DNA of 19,073 nt from Bacillota bacterium (lineage in GTDB: Bacteria; Bacillota; Clostridia; Clostridiales; Clostridiaceae): NCBI GenBank assembly GCA_023417975.1, contig JAEZDX010000542.1, forward strand, positions 1 through 19,073. Direction: 5' to 3'. Below the pieces are notes generated by a model. It searched no databases. It saw only the letters and a list, made by a program, of their open reading frames with translations, and was not told the DNA's origin. Shown piece after piece: positions 7,493-13,725 of this stretch (positions within the stretch are counted from its first letter, which is position 1; each line of letters opens with the position of its first letter). A program made the translations under genes and the position numbers.

Positions 7493-8077
7493 TTATGATT
7501 TTGTACAAACAAAATAGAAATATTCATCATCATCAATATATGTATCTTTAAAGCTATGTAATGCTGTCAATTGCATAATAGTTTCATCATCCGGAATGGC
7601 GTTCCTTCCCAGATTATATCCAATTTTCCTATGATGCTCCTTAAGTTGTTTTCTGCTTCTTGCATGAACAATTGAAAAGGTACCTCCAGGCTTTAAATGC
7701 TTTTTTGCATTTGAAAAAACTACATTCAAATTTTCAAAATGCGGGATACTGTTAATTATAATAATATAATCAAATTGTCGTGCTAATTGCAATTCTTTGT
7801 CAAAATCTGTGCATATTGTTTCTGCCTCAGGATATATTCTTTTTAGCTCAGATAGCATATTCTCGGAAATATCAATGGCAGTATAGCTTTCCAATTTTAA
7901 ATATTTAAGTGCAGAATAAAGTACTCCGGTACCGCATGCTACATCTAACACAGAACAGTCTTTTCTTATTCTCAGTCTTTTTATAGTTTCAGTTATTATT
8001 TTTCTCTTTTCCTCAGATATATCTTTCCATTGATCGTATGTACTATTAAAAAAACTCTTTTGATTATTTTCATTCAT
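7493..8077 (-). CDS. Class I SAM-dependent methyltransferase
   Basis: 194 residues, cytoplasmic. The Rossmann-fold SAM-binding motif I is LDVACGTG (44-51), Asp69 in AIDIS ends strand 2 and should bind the ribose hydroxyls, and the FDYIIIINSIPHF and LKPGGTFSIVHA stretches are motifs IV and V/post-I of the Methyltransf_11/25 group. The substrate is not evident; there is no RNA-, DNA- or quinone-specific motif. The ATG has GGGGGA upstream. It probably leads a two-gene unit with the DUF4288 gene, started from an extended -10 promoter. Confidence 0.85.
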   Translation of the reverse strand: MNENNQKSFFNSTYDQWKDISEEKRKIITETIKRLRIRKDCSVLDVACGTGVLYSALKYLKLESYTAIDISENMLSELKRIYPEAETICTDFDKELQLARQFDYIIIINSIPHFENLNVVFSNAKKHLKPGGTFSIVHARSRKQLKEHHRKIGYNLGRNAIPDDETIMQLTALHSFKDTYIDDDEYFYFVCTKS

Positions 8078-8101
8078 AAACTCGTCCCCCTTAATATCAC
8101 T

Positions 8102-8131
8102 ATTATATCAAAATAAGCTATAAATTGTTAT
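8102..8131 (-). promoter_or_regulatory. Extended -10 promoter for the methyltransferase gene
   Basis: On the minus strand TATAAT (8102-8107) is preceded by TG (8109-8110), and a weak -35 ATAACA (8126-8131) stands 18 bases upstream. The expected start near 8095 gives a short leader of roughly 18 bases. It lies just past the terminator of the previous gene. Confidence 0.5.
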
Positions 8132-8146
8132 AATACTGGTATATTT

Positions 8147-8187
8147 AAAAAAGCTGCAAATGCTTTAATAGTTGCACTTACAGCTTT
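8147..8187 (-). terminator. Strong intrinsic terminator after the 66-residue gene
   Basis: Read on the minus strand, AAAGCTG (8181-8187) pairs with CAGCTTT (8150-8156), and the inner arms 8174-8180 and 8157-8163 extend the stem to 14 bp with two G-U pairs. A T run (8147-8152) follows. It starts 12 bases past the stop codon. Confidence 0.85.
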
Positions 8188-8199
8188 CTTATATTAGGT

Positions 8200-8400
8200 T
8201 TAGTAAAAGCCTCCGGACATAAATTGACTAATCTCTTGCGCTTCACTTCTAATACCGATTAATTCATTTTGTATTTCTTTCATCTCATCTTGATTTATAG
8301 AAGCCGAATTATCCAAAAGATATTTCTCAAGCTTGAGCTGTTCTTCATTTAATTGTTGAAGTCTTTCCGAATAATTGTCGTTATAACTGTAATTTCCCAT
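8200..8400 (-). CDS. 66-residue helical protein, unknown function
   Basis: Small acidic, Glu/Gln/Leu-rich protein. The start is the ATG at 8398-8400, because GAGGTGA lies six to seven bases upstream and the protein then begins MGNYSYNDNYSERLQ; an in-frame start 45 bases earlier lacks such a site. Residues ~10-55 should form one or two amphipathic helices (QLNEEQLKLEKYLLDN, DEMKEIQNELIGIRSEAQEI). The Tyr/Asn-rich head and the MSGGFY tail resemble small spore-associated or cytoplasmic clostridial proteins only in a general way. It has its own strong terminator, so it is a separate transcript. Family not recognised. Confidence 0.7.
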   Translation of the reverse strand: MGNYSYNDNYSERLQQLNEEQLKLEKYLLDNSASINQDEMKEIQNELIGIRSEAQEISQFMSGGFY

Positions 8401-8622
8401 AAAAATCACCTCAGTTATAGTATTTCCAATTAGATATTTTTCCAATACATTAAGAATACCTTTTATAAATAATATTCTTGATAGCTATTTTAAGTTATTA
8501 TTCAAATTGATAACTTGTATTATTGTTAATGTTAAGTCATAATTTTTTTTTAAGCTGTATGAGATTAAATACTTTATGAGGTTAGAACAAGAATATAACG
8601 TATATCTTACAATGATTCCGAG

Positions 8623-8663
8623 AAAAATAAATAATACCGCCCTTATATTTGGACGGTATTATT
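8623..8663 (-). terminator. Intrinsic terminator of the liv operon
   Basis: AATAATACCG (8630-8639) and CGGTATTATT (8654-8663) are perfect complements, extended inward by CC/GG after a mismatch. On the minus strand the stem is followed by TATTTTTC. It lies 36 bases past the livF stop codon. Confidence 0.85.
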
Positions 8664-8698
8664 TATTTACTTGTTTATGCAACTCATTACTAATTGAA

Positions 8699-9409
8699 TT
8701 AGGCCCCTTCACCCAGATATGCATTTCTTATAGAATCATCCTTTAATAAATCTGAAGCAAGCCCACTCATTACTATTCTACCTGTTTCCAGTACATATGC
8801 ATGCTGTGCTATGGAAAGCGCCATATATGCATTTTGCTCAACTAACAGTACGGTAGTTCCGCTCTTATTTATCTCTTGTATTATGCTGAATATATCTTTA
8901 ACTATTATAGGCGCCAAGCCCATAGATGGCTCATCCAACAAAAGCAGTTTTGGTTTAACCATTAAAGCTCTGCCAATGGCAAGCATCTGCTGTTCACCAC
9001 GGCTTAATGTACCTGCAGGCTGATTAATTCTTTCCTTTAGCCTTGGAAACTTTTCAAATACTGTTTCCATATCTTTTTTTATTCCGACTTTATCTTTTCT
9101 TATATAAGCACCTAACTCAAGGTTTTCAAGAACGGAAAGATTTGCGAAAACTCTACGTCCTTCAGGTACATGTGACATTCCTTTTCCTACTAATTTACTG
9201 GCGTCAATGCCTTTTATAGATTTCCCGTCATAAACTATTTCTCCGGATTTAGCTGAAGTTAAGCCTGAAATAGCTCTCAAAGTACTTGTTTTTCCAGCGC
9301 CGTTAGCTCCTATAAGTGTAACTATTTCCCCTTGAGGAACCTCAATACTTATATCATGTAGTGCATGTATTGCACCATAAAACACATTAAGCTTCTTTAT
9401 CTGTAACAT
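8699..9409 (-). CDS. livF: Branched-chain amino acid ABC transporter ATPase LivF
   Basis: One of two ATPases powering the Leu/Ile/Val importer. 236 residues: Walker A GANGAGKT (34-41), a Q-loop region around SHVPEGRRVF, ABC signature LSRGEQQ (135-141) and Walker B LLLLDEP (155-161). The VPEGRRVFANLSVLENL stretch is characteristic of LivF as opposed to LivG. The start chosen is the ATG at 9407-9409, with GAGGAGG six bases upstream; an in-frame GTG 15 bases earlier precedes that site. It overlaps the end of livG by 23 bases, which favours translational coupling. It is the last gene of the operon, followed by a strong terminator. Confidence 0.95.
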   Translation of the reverse strand: MLQIKKLNVFYGAIHALHDISIEVPQGEIVTLIGANGAGKTSTLRAISGLTSAKSGEIVYDGKSIKGIDASKLVGKGMSHVPEGRRVFANLSVLENLELGAYIRKDKVGIKKDMETVFEKFPRLKERINQPAGTLSRGEQQMLAIGRALMVKPKLLLLDEPSMGLAPIIVKDIFSIIQEINKSGTTVLLVEQNAYMALSIAQHAYVLETGRIVMSGLASDLLKDDSIRNAYLGEGA

Positions 9410-10175
9410 ATGCTGCCTCCTCACCCAAGTATGCTTCTATTACCTTAGGATTCTTCCTGATTTGTTCCGGCGTACCAAAAGCAATTATTTTTCCGTAGTC
9501 AACAACTACGATTTTTTCGCAGACCTTCATTACTAGGCTCATATCATGCTCAATTAATAAAATTGCTATTTTAAATTCATCTCTAATCCACTTTATTAAC
9601 TTTGTAAGCTCGGCAGTTTCTTGAGGGTTCATACCTGCTGCAGGTTCATCTAACAGCAAAAGCTTAGGCTTTGCTGCTAAAGCTCTTGCAATCTCTAATC
9701 TTCGCTGTTCACCATAGGGAAGATTTTTTGCCAGTTCATGGGCTTTGTTATCAAGATTAAAAATTTTGAGAAGCTCTAAGGCTTTTCCTTCTATTTCTTT
9801 TTCTTCCTTAATAAATTTTGGCAGTCTTAATATTGAGTCAAAAATATTATACTTAATTTGATAATTAAAGGACATTTTAACATTATCCAAAACTGTCAGG
9901 TTTTTAAACAATCTTATATTTTGAAACGTTCGAGCTACACCGTTTTTAGTTATATCATAAGGCTTGAAGCCGTTAATTACTTTACCTTCCAATTCAATAG
10001 TACCGGTGGTTGGCACGTAAACTCCTGTAAGCATATTAAATATCGTAGTCTTACCTGCTCCGTTAGGTCCAATAAGGCCAATCAAGTCATTATCACCAAT
10101 CTCCAATTTAAAATCAGAAACTGCCAATAAGCCTCCGAATCTTATTGATAGATCACTTACCTTAAGCAATGACAT
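9387..10175 (-). CDS. livG: Branched-chain amino acid ABC transporter ATPase LivG
   Basis: Second ATPase of the Liv importer, 262 residues. Walker A is GPNGAGKT (36-43), GVARTFQNIRLF (79-90) carries the Q-loop Gln typical of LivG, the signature is LPYGEQRR (152-159), and Walker B is LLLLDEPAAGMNP (172 onward). The LivG-type insertion of about 25 residues between the Q-loop and signature is present. The start is ATG 10173-10175 with GGTGAT four bases upstream. The start overlaps the last 14 bases of livM, so translation is probably coupled. Confidence 0.95.
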   Translation of the reverse strand: MSLLKVSDLSIRFGGLLAVSDFKLEIGDNDLIGLIGPNGAGKTTIFNMLTGVYVPTTGTIELEGKVINGFKPYDITKNGVARTFQNIRLFKNLTVLDNVKMSFNYQIKYNIFDSILRLPKFIKEEKEIEGKALELLKIFNLDNKAHELAKNLPYGEQRRLEIARALAAKPKLLLLDEPAAGMNPQETAELTKLIKWIRDEFKIAILLIEHDMSLVMKVCEKIVVVDYGKIIAFGTPEQIRKNPKVIEAYLGEEAAYVTDKEA

Positions 10176-11142
10176 CTTTATCACCAGCCTTTTGTTTTGA
10201 TTTAGAACCTTTAAAAATGTTGCTCAATTCCTTTGTTCCAAACAAGCCTTGAGGTCTGAAAATCATCAGAACTATAAGCATTATAGGATATATAACCATT
10301 CTGTAGTCCTGCATAGACCTTAGGGCTTCAGGCAATACGGTGAGTGCAGCAGCGGCAATAACCGAACCTGACAAGCTTCCCATACCACCGAAAACAACAA
10401 ATATAAGCACATCAAGAGATCTTATAAAGTTAAAGGATGTAGGCTGTATTGTGTAATAGAAATGAGCATAAAGCCCACCAGCAAAACCTGCAAACAATGC
10501 TCCAATAGCAAAAGCTAAAATCTTATATTTAGTAGTATTTATTCCCATGGATTCCGATGCAATCTCGTCCTCCCTTACAGATATCATAGCTCTTCCTTGC
10601 GATGAAGTAAGAATATTTCGAACTATTATAACCGTTATTACTGCTCCAAAGAATACCCAGTTAAAATCGGTCTTCTGTTCAATAGCATATAAGCCTCTTG
10701 CTCCGCCAAGATAGTCGGAGTTCTGTATTATAACTCTGACAATTTCTCCGAAACCAAGAGTACATATCGCCAAGTAATCCCCTTTAAGTCTTAAAATAGG
10801 ATATCCTATCAATATTCCCACTATAAAAGCTAATACTGCTCCTAACAATAAAGCCAGAATAAAAGGTACATTATACTTTGTTGTAGCAATAGCTGCCGCA
10901 TATGCGCCAACAGCCATAAAGCCAAGATGTCCTAAAGTAAGCTGGCCAGTAAAGCCAATAATTAGATTTAAGCTTACTGCAAGTATAATATTGATACACA
11001 TACTTATTATAATCTGTTGATAATAATCATTAATAATTTCGTTCTGCATAAGGTATATCATTACAAAGTAACCTGCCAAAACACAGATTGTTGTTAAAGC
11101 AAATGTTCTTACCCTTTTCGATGATAAAATATTGTTTAACAT
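10162..11142 (-). CDS. livM: Branched-chain amino acid ABC transporter permease LivM
   Basis: Inner-membrane channel subunit, about 326 residues with eight to ten hydrophobic segments. Family hallmarks are NLIIGFTGQLTLGHLGFMAV near the N-terminus, YLAICTLGFGEIVRV in the cytoplasmic ATPase-contact region, and GGMGSLSGSVIAAA near the C-terminus. The start is ATG 11140-11142, because AGGTG precedes it by seven bases; a GTG nine bases upstream lies inside that site. It begins nine bases after the livH stop codon and overlaps livG at its end. It pairs with LivH to form the translocation pore. Confidence 0.94.
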   Translation of the reverse strand: MLNNILSSKRVRTFALTTICVLAGYFVMIYLMQNEIINDYYQQIIISMCINIILAVSLNLIIGFTGQLTLGHLGFMAVGAYAAAIATTKYNVPFILALLLGAVLAFIVGILIGYPILRLKGDYLAICTLGFGEIVRVIIQNSDYLGGARGLYAIEQKTDFNWVFFGAVITVIIVRNILTSSQGRAMISVREDEIASESMGINTTKYKILAFAIGALFAGFAGGLYAHFYYTIQPTSFNFIRSLDVLIFVVFGGMGSLSGSVIAAAALTVLPEALRSMQDYRMVIYPIMLIVLMIFRPQGLFGTKELSNIFKGSKSKQKAGDKDVIA

Positions 11143-11151
11143 AAATGACAC

Positions 11152-12036
11152 CTACACTTTCTCTCTAGTAAGCTTGCCGAGTAAACCCGCCGGTCTTACC
11201 AGTAATATAACAATGAGTATTAGAAATACAATTGCATCAGAAAGATTAGCTGAAATATATGCCTTTGTCAGCGATTCTACCAATCCTAATAATATCCCAC
11301 CAAACATAGCACCGGGTATTACACCTATACCTCCAAGTACCGCTGCAATGAAAGCCTTCAATCCCGGCATCATCCCCATTAAAGGATCGATTTGAGGATA
11401 CATCATTGCATAAAGAACACCTGCTGCTGCACCTAGTGCTGAGCCAATTGCAAAAGTAAAAGAAATAACATTATTTACATTAATACCCATTAGCTTTGAA
11501 GCTTCGTTATCAAAGGAAGTAGCTCTCATAGCTTTTCCAACTTTAGTCTTATAAACAATAAACTGAAGTAGCAATACCAAAAGAATAGTTACAACTAATG
11601 TCAAAATTTGAACGTTACTTATTCTCATTCCTAAGAAAGGATGTGATACATTACTTATCATATCAGGGAAAGGCTTTGGATTGGGTCCTGCCAATTGATC
11701 CAGTCTCATACCGTTTTCCAACAATAAAGAAATACCGATTGCAGTAATTAGCAAAGTAATCTTAGGAGAATTTCTTAGCGGTTTATAGGCCACCTTTTCA
11801 ATAACAATTCCAAGCAATGCACAAAACGCCATTGAAAGTATCAAAGCCGGTACAAAAGATAAACCAAAGGTATTTACCGCCACAAATGCTGCAAAAGCAC
11901 CAACCATCAATATATCTCCGTGAGCAAAATTAATTAATTTTATAATTCCGTATACCATGGTATAACCAATGGCTATTAAAGCATAAATGCTACCTAAAAA
12001 TAGACCGTTTAGTATTTGCTGACCCAAATCATGCAT
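11152..12036 (-). CDS. livH: Branched-chain amino acid ABC transporter permease LivH
   Basis: Channel subunit partnering LivM, about 294 residues, with seven to eight membrane segments. It begins MHDLGQQILNGLFLGSIYAL, and has the family motifs GYTMVYGIIKLINFAHGD, MRATSFDNEASKLMGIN (ATPase-contact loop) and AAVLGGIGVIPGA. The start is ATG 12034-12036, with GGAGG seven bases upstream. A longer in-frame start at 12081 would lie within the intergenic hairpin and has no ribosome binding site. A perfect hairpin separates it from livK. Confidence 0.95.
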   Translation of the reverse strand: MHDLGQQILNGLFLGSIYALIAIGYTMVYGIIKLINFAHGDILMVGAFAAFVAVNTFGLSFVPALILSMAFCALLGIVIEKVAYKPLRNSPKITLLITAIGISLLLENGMRLDQLAGPNPKPFPDMISNVSHPFLGMRISNVQILTLVVTILLVLLLQFIVYKTKVGKAMRATSFDNEASKLMGINVNNVISFTFAIGSALGAAAGVLYAMMYPQIDPLMGMMPGLKAFIAAVLGGIGVIPGAMFGGILLGLVESLTKAYISANLSDAIVFLILIVILLVRPAGLLGKLTREKV

Positions 12037-12063
12037 ATATTTTCCTCCATTCTTATAAGCAGA

Positions 12064-12091
12064 CTTTGGTGGTATTCGCATACCACCAAAG
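12064..12091 (-). promoter_or_regulatory. Perfect 12-bp hairpin between livK and livH
   Basis: CTTTGGTGGTAT (12064-12075) and ATACCACCAAAG (12080-12091) are exact complements around a 4-nt loop, ten bases past the livK stop codon. On the transcribed strand the next bases are TCTGCTTATAAG, with no T run, so it is not a canonical terminator. It may protect the livK mRNA 3' end or attenuate read-through, making receptor exceed permease; that role is inferred. Confidence 0.7.
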
Positions 12092-12101
12092 CTACTAAGT
12101 C

Positions 12102-13283
12102 TTATTTTGAATCAACTTTCTTAGCAAGTACTTGTTTTCCGTTTTCGATTTTTATCATTACCGCACCTTTGATTGGATTTCTATCCTTATCAAAAGTTAT
12201 CTTACCTGATACTACTGTATCTTCTAAAGCCTGCATAGCAGTTTTAACTTTTTCGCCATCAGTTGTACCTGCTTTAACCATTGCATCTATAAGTAATTTA
12301 CCTGCATCATATGCAAGAGCAGCAAGTGCATCCGGAGTCTTGTTGTTATATTTTGCTTTGTATGCCTTTAAAAAGTCTTGAACAGGCTGAGCTGTATCAT
12401 CAGGTGAATAATGGTTACAGAAGTATCCTCCGTTTACTGCATCTCCGCCTATTTTTACTAAGTCAGCAGAATCCCAACCGTCGCCGCCTAGTAGGACTGC
12501 ATTAATTCCAAGTGCTTTTGCCTGCTTAGCTATCAGACCTACTGCATCATAATATTCTGGTAAGAATAATACATCTACATTATCACTCTTAATCTTAGTA
12601 AGCTGAGCATTAAAGTCCTTATCAGCTGTATTATAAGTTAATACATTAGTAACTGTACCTCCTCCGCTTTTAAAGCTATCTACAAAAGCATCGGAAAGTC
12701 CTTTGCTATAGTCGCTTCCTAAATCATATAATACTGCAGCCTTCTTTGCAGATAAATCGTTAGCTGCGAACTTTGCAACGGTTTTTCCTTGGAATGGATC
12801 CAAGTAACAAGCTCTGAATACATACTCACCACCCACAGTGGTTACAGTTTCATTCGTTGCTGTTCCTGTAATCATCGGAATTTTCTTCTTTGTTGCTATA
12901 GGCCCCATTGCTAAGCAACCACCGCTTGTTACAGTACCAACTATACCTACTACTTTCTCACTATCAATTAACTTTGTAATTGCATTTGAAGATTTAGCAG
13001 GTTGAGCTTCATCATCCTCATAATAGAACTTAATCTTTCTACCATTTAGTATGCCGCCCTTATTATTTATTTCTTCTTCTAAAACCGTTAATGCTTCCTT
13101 TGAAGATTGTCCGAAAGAAGCTATGCTTCCAGTAAGCGGCAATACTGCACCAATTTTGATTTCCCCGCTATCTTTTGAATTACCGGCAGTATCATCTTTT
13201 TTCTTTGTTGCGCATCCCGCTAATACTCCGGCAGTAACCAATATAGAAGTTACTATTGCTAATGCCTTTAAATTTCTTTTCAT
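12102..13283 (-). CDS. livK: Branched-chain amino acid-binding lipoprotein LivK
   Basis: Extracytoplasmic receptor of the Liv importer. 393 residues with a type II signal peptide (basic KRN, hydrophobic core, lipobox LAGC; Cys24 is the lipidated residue), then a polar linker. The mature protein is a Peripla_BP_6 / type I periplasmic-binding fold: IKIGAVLPLTGSIASFGQ opens the first lobe, GIVGTVTSGGCLAMGPIA and the ITGTATNETVTT segment line the ligand site, and AALAYDAGKLLIDAMVKAG is in the second lobe. The ATG follows AAAGGGGGA. First gene of the operon. The ligand is probably Leu/Ile/Val, but related receptors bind amides, urea or aromatic compounds, so specificity is inferred. Confidence 0.94.
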   Translation of the reverse strand: MKRNLKALAIVTSILVTAGVLAGCATKKKDDTAGNSKDSGEIKIGAVLPLTGSIASFGQSSKEALTVLEEEINNKGGILNGRKIKFYYEDDEAQPAKSSNAITKLIDSEKVVGIVGTVTSGGCLAMGPIATKKKIPMITGTATNETVTTVGGEYVFRACYLDPFQGKTVAKFAANDLSAKKAAVLYDLGSDYSKGLSDAFVDSFKSGGGTVTNVLTYNTADKDFNAQLTKIKSDNVDVLFLPEYYDAVGLIAKQAKALGINAVLLGGDGWDSADLVKIGGDAVNGGYFCNHYSPDDTAQPVQDFLKAYKAKYNNKTPDALAALAYDAGKLLIDAMVKAGTTDGEKVKTAMQALEDTVVSGKITFDKDRNPIKGAVMIKIENGKQVLAKKVDSK

Positions 13284-13355
13284 AGTTTTTTCCCCCTTTT
13301 TAATTTAACGCTAATATTAATTTAAGAATCTTGATTACATATTAATTTTATATCA

Positions 13356-13384
13356 ATTTTATATAATTCTTAGCAATTTATCAA
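13356..13384 (-). promoter_or_regulatory. Sigma-A-like promoter of the liv operon
   Basis: On the minus strand, TTGATA (13379-13384) and TAAAAT (13356-13361) are separated by exactly 17 bases. The predicted start near 13349 gives a leader of about 65 bases before livK. Confidence 0.55.
13365..13379. promoter_or_regulatory. Candidate CodY-like box in the livK promoter
   Basis: AATTCTTAGCAATTT matches the CodY consensus AATTTTCWGAAAATT at 11 of 15 positions and lies in the -35/-10 spacer. CodY represses branched-chain amino acid uptake genes in many Firmicutes. The sequence is AT-rich and four positions differ, so this is tentative. Confidence 0.3.
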
Positions 13385-13461
13385 TATGAAGTTTATATAT
13401 TTGCAAATCCGTTTATGGAATCGTTTGTTACTTATTATTTTGCAAAAACGCCAATCCATTT

Positions 13462-13488
13462 ATTGCGAATAATTAACACTTTCGCAAT
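13462..13488. promoter_or_regulatory. Dyad ATTGCGAA/TTCGCAAT upstream of livK
   Basis: ATTGCGAA (13462-13469) and TTCGCAAT (13481-13488) are perfect complements separated by 11 bases, centred about 125 bases upstream of the predicted livK transcription start. It could be an operator for an unknown regulator; it is unlikely to be a terminator. Confidence 0.3.
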
Positions 13489-13536
13489 GTACCTAAACTT
13501 TGTTTAATTTTATCATCAAAATATACGCTATAAATA

Positions 13537-13571
13537 AACAAAAAAGACAGCACTGCGCCGTCTTTTTTGTT
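13537..13571 (-). terminator. Intrinsic terminator after the WD40 gene
   Basis: AACAAAAAAGAC (13537-13548) and GTCTTTTTTGTT (13560-13571) are perfect complements, with further GC/GC pairing inside. It is T-rich on the 3' side of both strands, so it may act both ways. It lies about 155 bases after the WD40 gene stop codon. Confidence 0.75.
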
Positions 13572-13725
13572 AATATGTTAAATGTCACAATATTACATTT
13601 TTTCTTATTAAATTATCAATTCTTCTGCATGCAAAGGTCTGCTGAATAGAAATCTCTGCATAGCTTTTTCTTAACTCTTTGTAATTATGCTGAAGAGCTG
13701 AAGATATGTTCTAATATTTATTTCC

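Larger units (their letters stand above)
13284..13725. other. Intergenic region upstream of livK
   Basis: This 442-base gene-free stretch holds, from left to right, the livK leader, its promoter with a candidate CodY-like box, a separate dyad (13462-13488), a strong terminator (13537-13571), and then an AT-rich segment after the WD40 gene containing a start-less open stretch. No T-box or known riboswitch motif was seen. Confidence 0.6.

Noticed and set aside
12037..12081. Longer N-terminus for LivH
   Set aside because: The extra 15 residues have no ribosome binding site and start inside the intergenic hairpin; the ATG at 12036 has GGAGG and begins like other LivH proteins.
12016..12381. Plus-strand open frame antisense to livK and the livH start
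   Set aside because: It overlaps two well-supported liv genes and the hairpin, with no family features.
13284..13536. T-box or riboswitch in the livK leader
   Set aside because: No T-box core motif, antiterminator/terminator pair or known aptamer pattern was found; the leader after the predicted promoter is only about 65 bases.
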